Shown: one piece after another, positions 8,304 through 17,310 of the stretch
How positions within the stretch are numbered: position 1 is the first letter of the stretch
How the letters are laid out: every line of letters starts with the position of its first letter
From: Rhodobacteraceae bacterium HTCC2083
GTDB taxonomy: Bacteria; Pseudomonadota; Alphaproteobacteria; Rhodobacterales; Rhodobacteraceae
Reading direction: 5' to 3'
Length of the DNA stretch: 64,000 nt
NCBI GenBank assembly: GCA_000156115.1
Contig: DS995276.1
Coordinates: forward strand, 314,017 to 378,016
Notes under the pieces: generated by a model
Database searches by the model: none
Told to the model about the DNA's origin: nothing
The model's input: the letters and a program-made list of their open reading frames with translations, nothing else
Program-made: the position numbers and the translations under genes

Positions 8304-9188
8304 ATGACCATTCGTCGCCTTCGGACGCTTATTGCAATTGCGGACAAGAAAACGTTTAGCGCTGCGGCGGATGTTGTTCATGTGACACATGCCGCAATCA
8401 GCCAACAAATGCAGTCACTGGAATCCGACTTGGCAATCGCCCTGTTTGATCGCAGCACCCGAACGCCAGAACTGACCCCAGACGGCCATAAGGTCGTGCT
8501 CAAGGCGCGAAACCTTGTTGAAGAATATGATAATTTGGTTCCCATGGCGTTGGGCGACGGTGGTTTGGATCGCAACATCACGCTGGGCGCGATCCGCACA
8601 ACGCTTACGGGGCTTACACCCAAAGCGATGTCCATCTTAAAATCAAAGTTCCCCGAATTAAGGCTGCGTATTCGCCCCGGCCTCACAGGGGCTTTGTTTG
8701 TTGATATTGAGCGCGCGGTCTTAGATGCCGCAATCGTTATCAAACCAAACCTAGTGCCAAGCGGCCTTACATTCAGAGAATTGGCGAAAGAACCCATGCA
8801 GCTCATCACTTCGATGGACGAAACGGAACTAGACCCTCTTAAGCTTTTGCGATCACGGCCCTTTATCAGGTATGATCGAAACACCGTCGTCGGCACGCTT
8901 ATCGACAACTGGCTTTCGTCAAAGCGTATTCAAGTTTCTGAAGCGATGGAATTGGACAGCCCAGAGGCTATCGCTTCAATGGTGCATGCTGGGCTCGGTG
9001 TCTCAATCGTGCCGGATCTTGCGGTAAAGCCGGTCGATGCGGTGGCTGTGAGACGCATCGGATTGGGAGCGGGAGCGCCATACCGAACATTGGGTCTTAT
9101 CCACCGCCAGAACGAGGTTAAAAAAAGAGCTATCAATGAGTTATTCTCAGCGCTTTCCATAGCTATTCAATCTTCATCATCCGATTGA
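8304..9188 (+). CDS. LysR-family transcriptional regulator
   Basis: A protein of about 294 residues with an N-terminal helix-turn-helix (TFSAAADVVHVTHAAISQQM then LESDLAIALFDR) and a periplasmic-binding-like effector domain (ITLGAIRTTLTGL, GLGVSIVPD). The ATG at 8304 has an AGAAAG ribosome site eight bases upstream; an in-frame TTG two codons earlier (8298) is less likely. It is divergent from the gabD-SDH-fumarase operon and is its likely regulator, the inducer presumably being an early pathway intermediate. That link is inferred from gene order. Confidence 0.85.
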   Translation: MTIRRLRTLIAIADKKTFSAAADVVHVTHAAISQQMQSLESDLAIALFDRSTRTPELTPDGHKVVLKARNLVEEYDNLVPMALGDGGLDRNITLGAIRTTLTGLTPKAMSILKSKFPELRLRIRPGLTGALFVDIERAVLDAAIVIKPNLVPSGLTFRELAKEPMQLITSMDETELDPLKLLRSRPFIRYDRNTVVGTLIDNWLSSKRIQVSEAMELDSPEAIASMVHAGLGVSIVPDLAVKPVDAVAVRRIGLGAGAPYRTLGLIHRQNEVKKRAINELFSALSIAIQSSSSD

Positions 9189-9309
9189 AGAAGCGAAAAG
9201 TGCTACCTGATGCTCCCTTAGCAAGACACGCGTACGTAGCCCAACGCTGTCAATCGTTGACAGCATCTTAAAGGCATCTTTGACCGTAGCGCGTTAGTTT
9301 TAGTGAGTT

Positions 9310-10018
9310 GCGGCGAAAAGTAAGTTTCCAGTACGGACCAGCTGACAGACGAAGGTCGCAACTATCTGTACTTCGTGCATGAGGCTTTCGAGATAGTGCG
9401 CGCTGTATCACGTAAGATCGTTGACCCTGATCGCGCAATGTCGCTGACGTCGCGTGCGAATATGGCATTGGCGCACTTCTGGCCCATGCCACCGTTGGAC
9501 AGCCTGTATTGGCAACACCCATGGTTGCGGTTGAACATCCTGCCACATATCTAGGACATTGAAGAGCGGTCGCCCAAATTCTAGATCGAGATCGTGAATC
9601 TGACCAGTAAAGCACGAGCAGACTTGAGGCCGCTGCCGGCTGAATTTTTCTTCCCCGTTTATTCACCCGAATTAGCCAATTCGGGCGGACTTAATCATGT
9701 CGCATTGTTTGATACATCCAGTATGACAGCCAGTTGGAACGCCTAGCATAGTTTCAAATTCCGCGGCCCTCCATCCAATCCAGTGAATTTCTCCTCGACC
9801 TTGGTGGTGCCCAGACTGCAGCGATCAATGGCTTGGGTTCGGCTCCATCGCATACCAGTCTGTTCGAAGCCGCCTCGATTACCGGACAACTCGTTCGCCC
9901 CTACGACGATCAAATCAAGACGAAAGAGCGTTACTTCATTAGCGAGTTACACAACAACGAACAAACTCCAACCAGCAGTGCCTTTCTGGAATGGCTGGAT
10001 GAGCAAGTCGGTTCCTGA
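9310..10018 (+). pseudogene. Decayed LysR-family regulator
   Basis: Reading the plus strand recovers a GcvA-like LysR protein broken by several stops. Pieces in order: LTDEGRNYLYFVHEAFEIVR, then SLTSRANMALAHFWP, then LPAEFFFPVYSPELANS, then LDLGGAQTAAINGLG and the C-terminal SLFEAASITGQLVRPYDD ... FLEWLDEQVGS. Stops fall after GEK (TAA near 9321), after ILPHI and SPKF (TAG) and after SWNA (TAG near 9746); a frame change also occurs before the last part. The DNA-binding N-terminus is missing. The minus-strand open frame over 9268-9666 is only its shadow. Confidence 0.7.
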
Positions 10019-10388
10019 CGCGCTGAGACTGGAAACATTCATAATTCCTAGTGATAAATTACCTTGAAATTTATAATGTGATAAACTCGACCTTATGGCG
10101 GTTTTGAGCCCCAAAGTGCAAAACGCTGCGCCATGAGCTAACGGCAGAGCAGAGTATATAGTGTCATTTGAAGCCTGTCCCTTTCGCCAAATCCGACTTT
10201 GATTTTGGCGGTGCCGCAGAACTGAAAAGCTGCCGTTTGTTGTCGGAGCAGCATGAACTTGGTTTCGTGTGTTCGGGGAGCGGGCGATGTAAGTGGTCGC
10301 TGTTTTCAATTAGGCACTTTGGAATCGCAAGATCAAAGACAGAATGGTTAACACTTGGGTCTTGCGCGGCAAAGAACTTTGAATCTGG
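10019..10388. other. Intergenic stretch, no gene seen
   Basis: The 370 bases between two convergent LysR pseudogenes hold only short frames with no recognisable protein. Probably decayed sequence. Confidence 0.4.
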
Positions 10389-11282
10389 TCACGCTTGGCG
10401 CATCTGGGAAGACCTCTCGACAATCCAATCTAGGAACATTTGACAGCCATAGCTGACCGGACCATTCGGGCAGGTGACGTAAATGCCCTGATTCGTCTGT
10501 TTCTCAAGAAGCAATGCGCGCGCAAGGCGACCGTCCTGCAGATAGGGGGCTGCGAAGAACTCTGATACCAGCGCATGTGCCATTCCATTTGCGGCAAGCT
10601 AAAGGGCGGCAATACTCTGATCAACGCTGAACACCGGGGTTTGCGCAGGCGGCGTCAGGTTCTCCTGACGGAAAAACTGGTGCCAGTTGTCAGTCACACC
10701 GATGATCTCGATCAAAGAAGAGTCTCGCAGTTCTTCAAGCGTTTCGCCACTGGGCTGCAGGCCTGGGTGGCAGACCGGGATTACGGGTGAACGCTCTAGC
10801 AGCGTTGCTCGCTGTCCTAGCCATTCCCCGTTTCCAAATCGAATTTCGATATCCAGTTGGTTCGATTGGATCGCGCTAGCCCAAGTGCCCATATGCAATT
10901 GCATATTGACCTCCGGATATCGCTCTCGGAAATTGGGCAGCTGCTTTAACAACCAGAGCTGCGCAAATGTCGGAAGGCCACGGGTCCTCAAAGGGATCAT
11001 GTGCCTGGCGCCGAAAACATCCCGCGTACCCAGCCGAAGGGTTTCGAAGGCTTTGATGACCCAAGGCAAATAAAGCTATCCCATCGTGGTCAATTCCATG
11101 GGTCGTTTTCTTCGGGAAAACAGCTGATAGCCCAATTGCTCCTCGAGCGACCGCACCTGATGGCTAACAGCAGCTGGCGTAAGCCCGAGTTCCTCACCAG
11201 CGCTGGAGAAATTACCGTTTCGCGAGGCCGCCTCAAAAGCGCGCAACCAAGGCAAGGGAGGTATATCGTTTATGAGTAGCAT
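10389..11282 (-). pseudogene. LysR-family regulator interrupted by two in-frame TAG codons
   Basis: One continuous minus-strand frame encodes a GcvA-like LysR protein: LPWLRAFEAASRNGNFSSAG with HTH LTPAAVSHQVRSLEEQLG, effector domain LPTFAQLWLLKQLPNFRER, and C-terminus SEFFAAPYLQDGRLARALLL. It is cut only by two TAG codons, at 11076-11078 (TTMG*LYLPW) and 10599-10601 (SIAAL*LAANG). There is no frameshift. Both positions would be natural CAG (Gln) codons, so single C-to-T changes explain them. It is divergent from the GMC oxidoreductase gene and was probably that cassette's regulator. Confidence 0.78.
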
Positions 11283-11380
11283 CTACCCTGCAAAGATTTC
11301 TCATCTATAACAAATAATTATTTGTTTAGAGAATGCCATCGCCTCGTGCCAAAACATTCTGAGAGTGAGCAGGGAACGCT

Positions 11381-12991
11381 ATGGAAAACTTCGACTACAT
11401 CATCGTGGGGGCAGGCTCCGCAGGCTGCGTTCTGGCGGAACGGCTAAGCGTGTCCGGGCGCTATAAGGTGCTGATTCTTGAGGCTGGTGGGCGCGGCTGG
11501 TCGCCGTGGATCGCCCTGCCGTTGGGCTATGGCAAGACCTTCTTTGACCCAAAGCTAAACTGGAAATATGAAACCGAACCAGAGGATGAACTGGCCGGTC
11601 GCGTCGGCTACTGGCCGCGCGGCAAGGTTGTGGGCGGCTCCGGGGCGATAAATGCGCTGGTCTATGCGCGCGGGCTGCCAAAGGATTTCGATGATTGGGC
11701 GACGGCCGGTGCGGCTGGCTGGGATTGGAAAACAGTACGCCGGACCTATGGGGCGATGGAGACCCGGCTTGGAATCAACGGTGAGCGCCAGGGCGGCGGG
11801 CCGCTGCATGTGCAGGATGTTTCAGACCAGATCCACCCAGTGAACCAGCACTTCTTTGCTGCGGCCAAAGAGTTGGGTATGCCCCGCACCCAGAACATCA
11901 ATGGCAGCGCCTGCGAAGGAGCAGGAGTGTACCGGATCAACACCAGCGGCGGTCGTCGGATGCATTCTGCGCGGGCCTTCCTGAAACCCGCGCTCAAGCG
12001 GGCCAACGTTACCCTGATGACCGGGGTGCTGGCTGAGCAGATTATCTTTGAAGGCACGCGTGCTGTAGCCGTTCAGGTGGTGAGGAACGGGAATACGCAA
12101 ACTCTGCGTGCGGGCCGTGAAATCATCGTATCGTCGGGAGCCATATCTTCGCCGCGGTTGCTGCAGCTGTCAGGTGTAGGGCCTGCGGAGCTGCTAAAAT
12201 CCCACGGCATCACTCCGCTGCAGGATGCGCCGCATGTGGGCGGCAACTTGCAGGACCATCTGGGCATTAACTATTACTTCCGCGCCACCGAACCGACACT
12301 AAATAATGTGCTGCGCCCGTTCACCGGCAAGGTGCGCGTGGCGCTGCAATACGCGCTGACCCGGCGCGGGCCGCTGGCCCTGTCGGTGAACCAGTGCGGT
12401 GGCTATTTCCGCTCCAGCCCAGATCAAGCCCAGCCCGACCAGCAACTGTATTTCAATCCGGTGACCTATACCACCTCACCGAACGGCAAGCGAACTGTCG
12501 TGCAGCCCGACCCGTTTCCAGGCTTCATCATCGGCTTCCAGCCGAGCCGCCCAACCAGTCGCGGCCGTATTGACATCAGCTCAGCCGACCCGGCTGCTCC
12601 GCCCTGCATCCGTCCTAATTCGCTGGCTAACGAAAAGGACCACGCGCAGGTCGTGGCGGGTGGCCGCTTGTGCCAGCGGCTGATGAGTGCTGCGGCTTTG
12701 GATGGGCTAGTGAAATCGGCGATAGATCCCGATCTGCGCCGCATGGACGACGACTGGATTCTGGCCGATTTCCGCGCGCGATGCGGTACCGTATTTCACT
12801 CGGTCGGCACCTGCCGCATGGGGCAGGACGCGAAGGACTCGGTGGTCTGTCCACACCTTAAGGTGCATGGGCTGCAAGGACTTCGGGTTGCCGATGCCTC
12901 AGTCTTTCCCAACATAACCTCGGGCAACACAAATGCTCCGACCATGATGCTGGCGCACCGCGCAGCTGATCTCATTCTGGAGGACGCATGA
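11381..12991 (+). CDS. GMC-family FAD-dependent alcohol dehydrogenase (choline dehydrogenase-like)
   Basis: An intact 536-residue GMC oxidoreductase. The FAD motif DYIIVGAGSAGCVLAERLS is at the N-terminus, followed by GKVVGGSGAINALVYARG (GMC signature 1) and GAISSPRLLQLSGVG (signature 2). The catalytic His is in FHSVGTCRMG and the partner region is ITSGNTNAPTMMLAHRAADL. It oxidises a primary alcohol to an aldehyde; with the aldehyde dehydrogenase two genes downstream it forms an alcohol-to-acid pair. The stop overlaps the next start (ATGA at 12988). An AGGGA ribosome site precedes ATG 11381. The true substrate is unknown. Confidence 0.82.
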   Translation: MENFDYIIVGAGSAGCVLAERLSVSGRYKVLILEAGGRGWSPWIALPLGYGKTFFDPKLNWKYETEPEDELAGRVGYWPRGKVVGGSGAINALVYARGLPKDFDDWATAGAAGWDWKTVRRTYGAMETRLGINGERQGGGPLHVQDVSDQIHPVNQHFFAAAKELGMPRTQNINGSACEGAGVYRINTSGGRRMHSARAFLKPALKRANVTLMTGVLAEQIIFEGTRAVAVQVVRNGNTQTLRAGREIIVSSGAISSPRLLQLSGVGPAELLKSHGITPLQDAPHVGGNLQDHLGINYYFRATEPTLNNVLRPFTGKVRVALQYALTRRGPLALSVNQCGGYFRSSPDQAQPDQQLYFNPVTYTTSPNGKRTVVQPDPFPGFIIGFQPSRPTSRGRIDISSADPAAPPCIRPNSLANEKDHAQVVAGGRLCQRLMSAAALDGLVKSAIDPDLRRMDDDWILADFRARCGTVFHSVGTCRMGQDAKDSVVCPHLKVHGLQGLRVADASVFPNITSGNTNAPTMMLAHRAADLILEDA

Positions 12992-14160
12992 GCACGCCTT
13001 ATTCAATTTCCGGCGCGATGCCGGTTTCTGACACTAGCGACAAAGGCGACACAGGGCCGCGGATCGTCCGGATCGAGACATTTTGCACGCCATTGGTCGG
13101 GTTTGTTCGGGTTACTGCCGACGACGGTACGACCGGCTGGGGGCAGGTTTCCACGTACAGCAGCGACCTGACTTGCGAAATACTGCACCGGCAGGTGGCG
13201 CCCTGGGCGCTAGGGCGTGCCATGGATGCGTTGGAAAAGGTGATCGCTGAGATCCCGCTGCGCGAGCACAAATTCCCCGGTACCTATCTGCGCCGTGCCA
13301 TGGCGGGTCTGGACACAGCAGTCTGGGACTGGCGCGGCAAAGCTGCGGAGAAGCCAGTGGCAGAATTGCTGGGTGGCTCGGCCGGTCCGCTGCGGGCCTA
13401 TGCGTCCTCCATGCGGCGTGACATTACGCCCGAGGACGAAGCGGCACGGCTGCAGCATATACGTGATGATTTCGGCTTTGACGCCTTCAAGGTGCGCGTT
13501 GGCGCGGAATGCGGCCAAGACCGGGACGAGTGGGAAGGCCGCACCGAGGCGATTATCCCCGCAATCCGCAAGGCAATGGGCTCGGACGCGGCGCTGCTGG
13601 TGGATGGCAATTCCGGCTTTGGCCCGACCCGCGCTGTTGAGGTCGGGCGGATGCTAGAAGACAACGGTTACGAACACTTCGAGGAACCTTGCCCATATTG
13701 GGAGCTTGAGCAGACCGCCGAAGTCACTCGCGATCTGACCATTGACGTGGCGGGTGGTGAACAGGATTGGGATCTGCAGCAGTGGCAGCGTATTGTCGCG
13801 ATGCGCGCCGTGGATATCATACAGCCCGATATCCTTTATCTAGGGGGCATGGTGCGCAGCATGGATGTGGCCCGCATGGGCCACGCCGCCGACCTGCCTT
13901 GCACTCCGCATGCCGCTAACCTGTCGCTGGTCACGTTGTTCACCATGCACCTGCTTCGCGCAGTGCCAAATCCGGGCCGCTATCTGGAATTCTCGATAGA
14001 AGGCGATGATTACTACCCATGGCAGCGTGAATTGTTCCGAAACAATCCCTTCACCATCACGAACGGCCACGCTGTTGTGACCGATGCCCCAGGCTGGGGC
14101 GTCGAGATCTGCTCCGAATGGCTGGCCAAGTCCACCTACAAATGCAGCGAGATCGAATGA
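12988..14160 (+). CDS. Enolase-superfamily enzyme (mandelate racemase/muconate lactonizing type)
   Basis: A 390-residue enolase-superfamily protein with an N-terminal capping domain and a C-terminal barrel. Metal ligands are the Asp of LLVDGNSGFG, the Glu of HFEEPCPYW and the Glu of VAGGEQDW. The acid/base Lys lies in FKVRVGAE (KxR rather than KxK) and the His in CTPHAANLS, which points to the mandelate racemase subgroup containing sugar-acid dehydratases. It is coupled by ATGA overlaps to the GMC gene before it and the aldehyde dehydrogenase after it, so a sugar-acid or polyol route is likely but not proven. Confidence 0.8.
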   Translation: MSTPYSISGAMPVSDTSDKGDTGPRIVRIETFCTPLVGFVRVTADDGTTGWGQVSTYSSDLTCEILHRQVAPWALGRAMDALEKVIAEIPLREHKFPGTYLRRAMAGLDTAVWDWRGKAAEKPVAELLGGSAGPLRAYASSMRRDITPEDEAARLQHIRDDFGFDAFKVRVGAECGQDRDEWEGRTEAIIPAIRKAMGSDAALLVDGNSGFGPTRAVEVGRMLEDNGYEHFEEPCPYWELEQTAEVTRDLTIDVAGGEQDWDLQQWQRIVAMRAVDIIQPDILYLGGMVRSMDVARMGHAADLPCTPHAANLSLVTLFTMHLLRAVPNPGRYLEFSIEGDDYYPWQRELFRNNPFTITNGHAVVTDAPGWGVEICSEWLAKSTYKCSEIE

Positions 14161-15644
14161 TGACCCCCGACCAGATGATTTCCAACTATTTTGTAGCTGG
14201 CTCCCTGCCGGAACTGCCACGCAACCATTTCATCGACGGGGTGTTCGTTGCCGCCGACAGCGGCAGCCGCATGGAGAGCTTTGATGCTGGCACTGGCGAA
14301 GCCTTCGCCGAATTCGCTGCTGGCTCCACTGCTGATGTGGACCATGCCGTGGCCAGCGCAGCGAAAGGCTTCGAGGTTTGGCGTAACACGCCACCAGCGC
14401 GCCGCTGCGCCATCCTTAACGAGGCGGCGCGCTTGATGCGCGCAGAAGCGGACAGGCTGGCGGTGGTCGAAAGCATCGATAGTGGCAAGACCCTCGCCGA
14501 GGCGCAGGGCGATGTCGCGGGTTCGGCGCGCCTGTTCGAATACTATGCAGGTGCCGCTGATAAACTGGACGGTCGAAGTGTCAACCTTGGCAACGGCAAC
14601 GCCGCCTTCACCCTGCTCGAGCTGGTGGGCGTGACCGCTCATATCGTGCCGTGGAACTACCCAACCTCGACGCTGGTGCGCGGTATTGCACCAGCACTGG
14701 CGACAGGATGTTCGGCAGTTGTGAAACCAGCGGAGACCACGCCCTTTACCGCGCTGATGATCGCTGAGCTTCTGGTGCGTGCAGGCGTGCCTGCGGGTGT
14801 GGTCGATGTGGTCACCGGGACCGGCATCGAGGCTGGTGCGCCGTTAGTCACGGATCCCTGCATGCGGCATGTGACCTTCACCGGCTCGGTGACAACCGGC
14901 GTCGGGGTGATGCAGAATGTGGCACCCAACGTGACCGGACTGACCTTAGAACTGGGCGGCAAGTCGCCTCTGATCGCATTTTCTGACGCCGATGCCGAGG
15001 CGGTGGCAGAGGGTGCGCTCTGGGCGATCTTTTCCAATTCCGGGCAGATTTGTTCGGCTGGTTCCCGGCTCGTGATCCACTGTGACCTACACGCCAAGGT
15101 GCTGGAACGGGTAATCGAAAAAGCGAAAGGCCTACGCTTTGGCCACGGGCTTCGGAATCCGGATATGGGTGCGGTGAACTCTGAGCGGCACTAAGCACAG
15201 ATTGCGGGCCATGTGGCGCGTGCCAGTGCCCGCGGGGTAGAGATCGTCACCGGCGGCAACATCTCAACAGACCCAGAAACTGGCAAGGGTTGGTTCTTTG
15301 AACCGACCATCCTAGACAACCTGAGCCCCAGCGATGATGCGGTGACCCAGGAAATCTTTGGTCCTGTTCTTGCGGTGCAAACCTTCGAAAGCGAAGAAGA
15401 AGCACTTGCGCTCGCCAATGGCACCGAATTTGCTCTGGCGGCCGGAATCTACACCCGCGACATGTCTACTGCCCTGCGCATGGCGCAGCGGGTGGATGCG
15501 GGGCAGGTCAACGTCAACGATTATTGGGCCGGCGGTATCGAACTGCCCTTTGGCGGCAACCGGAAATCCGGTTTCGGTCGCGAAAAAGGATTGGAGGGTC
15601 TCGACGCCTACACCCGTTCAAAATCTATCACCCTTGCAGTGTGA
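14157..15644 (+). pseudogene. Betaine-aldehyde-dehydrogenase-like gene with one internal stop
   Basis: The frame encodes a full-length aldehyde dehydrogenase with catalytic Glu (LELGGKSPLIAF), catalytic Cys (NSGQICSAGSRLV), cofactor segment VPWNYPTSTLVRG and C-terminus GNRKSGFGREKGLEGLDAY. A single TAA at 15192-15194 (NSERH*AQIAGHV) stops it after about 345 residues; the frame is otherwise continuous to 15644. The ATG at 14157 overlaps the previous stop (ATGA). One nonsense change is the only visible damage, so the loss is recent or a sequencing error is possible. Confidence 0.75.
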
Positions 15645-16128
15645 GGCAGTGCCAGACCCAAGAATTTTAGAACAAAGGATATAATACCGCTGACCACTCA
15701 AAACGGAATTCTGTATATCTAGCCTCGACGATGCAACTCGCACCGATACCATCTTTCGAGATCCTGAGCATACTTTTCAAAGATAAGTTTCTATGACAGG
15801 CGATATTCGAAGCAGCCCGAGGCATTGAGGCCTGCAAAACTGACAAGATGAAAGCCCGCCGTTGGCGGTGCGATGAGATGGTCGTACTCCCACAGTTTCT
15901 TCGGAATTGCAGCCGAGTTCGAAGACCGCTTTGTGCTAAACTGCCATCATTGTCTTGGGCGACGGAAGCGGCGTCTTTGTCCAGCGTTGTAGACCTCGGC
16001 CCAGAAAAATGCTGCGCGATGCATGAATGTCCGGTTCGGCGGGCCACACCGCGGCTTCGCAAAGGGTGGGTGAACGGCAGGAATGGACCGGAGCGATCTA
16101 AATAGCCGCGGACAGGGAAGATAACTTG
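15645..16128. other. Non-coding or decayed stretch before IS110 remnant
   Basis: No convincing gene. A GC-rich patch (about 16015-16100) with GTCCGGTTC near 16030 and GACCGGAGC near 16089 might be a degenerate repeat. Frames on both strands lack recognisable motifs. Confidence 0.3.
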
Positions 16129-16200
16129 ATGGAAAACATACATATTTTAGGCGTGGACTTCGCCAAGCGCACATTCGCGATTTGCGGGACCGATAATCTA
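16129..16200 (+). mobile_element. IS110-family transposase, N-terminal fragment
   Basis: ATG 16129, with an AGGGAAG ribosome-like site upstream, opens a frame starting MENIHILGVDFAKRTFAICG. This matches the beginning of IS110-type DEDD transposases, where the first catalytic Asp lies in GxDxAK. After about 20 codons the match ends and the frame runs into AT-rich unrelated sequence before a stop at 16257. Only the 5' stub remains, abutting the ccd operon. Confidence 0.65.
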
Positions 16201-16240
16201 TCATATGTAATCTTTATGATTATTATATTGGCTTTTATCA

Positions 16241-16540
16241 CTAAAATCCTTGCATAATCATGTCGATCGCAGCTGTGATTTTTTCAAACTCAGAGTCGAG
16301 GTTGCCCGCAGAGTTCTTGAGAATGCCTGTAGGAACAGCCGCCATGAATTGAGTCATCATAACAAATGTTTCGCTATTGAGTTCAAATGTTGGGTTGAGA
16401 CGCTTTGCTGGTTTCGGCGCAAATGATCTCGACATTAATGGTACGACTAGGCGCGTATTTAGATCGCTCAACAAGTCAGACTGGACGTTCAAGAGATATC
16501 CGTCACCGGAGGGATTTGGGTAAACGTCGAATCTGGCCAT
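16241..16540 (-). CDS. ccdB: CcdB-family toxin
   Basis: A 99-residue protein of the usual CcdB length. Family features are the opening ARFDVYPNP, LLNVQSDLLSDLNTRLVVPL, the MMTQFMAAVPTGIL core and the C-terminal ITAAIDMIMQGF, where CcdB carries the residues that poison the DNA gyrase GyrA subunit. Its ATG overlaps the antitoxin stop by one base (TAATG), the standard antitoxin-first layout. CcdB toxins act on gyrase in the cytoplasm. The terminal residue pattern (GF rather than GI) differs slightly from the F-plasmid protein. Confidence 0.88.
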   Translation of the reverse strand: MARFDVYPNPSGDGYLLNVQSDLLSDLNTRLVVPLMSRSFAPKPAKRLNPTFELNSETFVMMTQFMAAVPTGILKNSAGNLDSEFEKITAAIDMIMQGF

Positions 16541-16770
16541 TAGAATTGACGGAATTCATCAAGAGGAAGACCGTGTTTCTCTACATAAGCGTTAGAACTT
16601 TGTAACGCAGCAGCATTCTCGGACTTCCATTGCAGTGCTTTTGCGGCAGCAACTGCGTTGCGCACTCCGTCCTCCGCGGCGCGTGACAAGTTTACTTTTA
16701 GCGCCTTAGCTTCAGTGAGCAATGTTGCTTCTAAAGACAAGTTAGTAGGTTTTCTTGGTTGAGTATTCAT
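16540..16770 (-). CDS. ccdA: CcdA-family antitoxin
   Basis: A 76-residue protein with an N-terminal ribbon-helix-helix DNA-binding part (RKPTNLSLEATLLTEAKAL, NLSRAAEDGV) and a C-terminal toxin-binding tail (SNAYVEKHGLPLDEFRQF), as in CcdA. It precedes ccdB and presumably represses the pair. A strong GGGGAGG ribosome site lies before the ATG. The pair sits between an IS110 stub and a TonB fragment, in a region of decay. Confidence 0.87.
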   Translation of the reverse strand: MNTQPRKPTNLSLEATLLTEAKALKVNLSRAAEDGVRNAVAAAKALQWKSENAAALQSSNAYVEKHGLPLDEFRQF

Positions 16771-17026
16771 CTATATACCTCCCCTGCTAACCTAAGGTCT
16801 CTTGTTATGCACGTCAATCATACGCATGTATAATGCGCATAATTCGCGTACGTTAAGTAAAAATTTTGAATTGAACGCGCTGCCAAAAGTACCTTTAAAT
16901 CTTTGGCAAAAAAAATCGGGATGAAGCTCGTTATAGATATCAAAACGCTTGTCTTGAAACGTAAACGTAAGGCGCCTTTTTGTTGCCTAATAAGCACGCG
17001 TACGTATGGATAAACCGCTGTCGTCA
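16771..17026 (-). promoter_or_regulatory. ccd promoter/operator region
   Basis: This 256-base gap carries the ribosome site of ccdA and, around 16822-16852, alternating CGCAT/ATGCG elements including the palindrome ATGCGCAT and a TATAAT. Such repeated half-sites suit autorepression by a CcdA/CcdB complex. No gene is seen in the rest of the gap. Confidence 0.4.
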
Positions 17027-17310
17027 CTATCGTCCCTGAATATTAATAGAGAATGTGCGCCGCGCACCAGCGGGAGGACGTAAAAACGGGATTGCGTTGT
17101 GGATTACTTGTACTGCCGCGTTATCAAGCTGTCTTGAGCCAGAGCTACGCACGATACCGGCTGAAGACAATCCGCCCCGCGCGTTGATGGTAAATCGCAC
17201 AACAGCCGTGCCACGCGCGTTGACTGAAGGTCTTCCAACTGAAGATATACGCGCCATCGACTGCCTTCTGAAACCGATTCAAACTTGCCTGCCAACTTTC
17301 AGTTTGTACG
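17027..17310 (-). pseudogene. TonB C-terminal domain fragment
   Basis: The last 60 residues of a TonB-type protein are clear: TAVVRFTINARGGLSSAGIV, then SSGSRQLDNAAVQVIHNA and a final FSINIQGR. Upstream the match jumps frame to SWQASLNRFQ, a typical start of the TonB C-terminal domain, so a frameshift lies near 17255. The proline-rich linker and membrane anchor are absent. TonB energises outer-membrane receptors for iron complexes, fitting the neighbouring iron genes, but this copy looks dead. Confidence 0.65.

Noticed and set aside
9268-9666. 132-codon minus-strand frame
   Set aside because: Opposite strand of the LysR pseudogene, whose plus-strand pieces are recognisable.
15667-16143. 158-codon minus-strand frame
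   Set aside because: Low-complexity Arg/Ser/Cys composition, no family features; overlaps the IS110 stub start.
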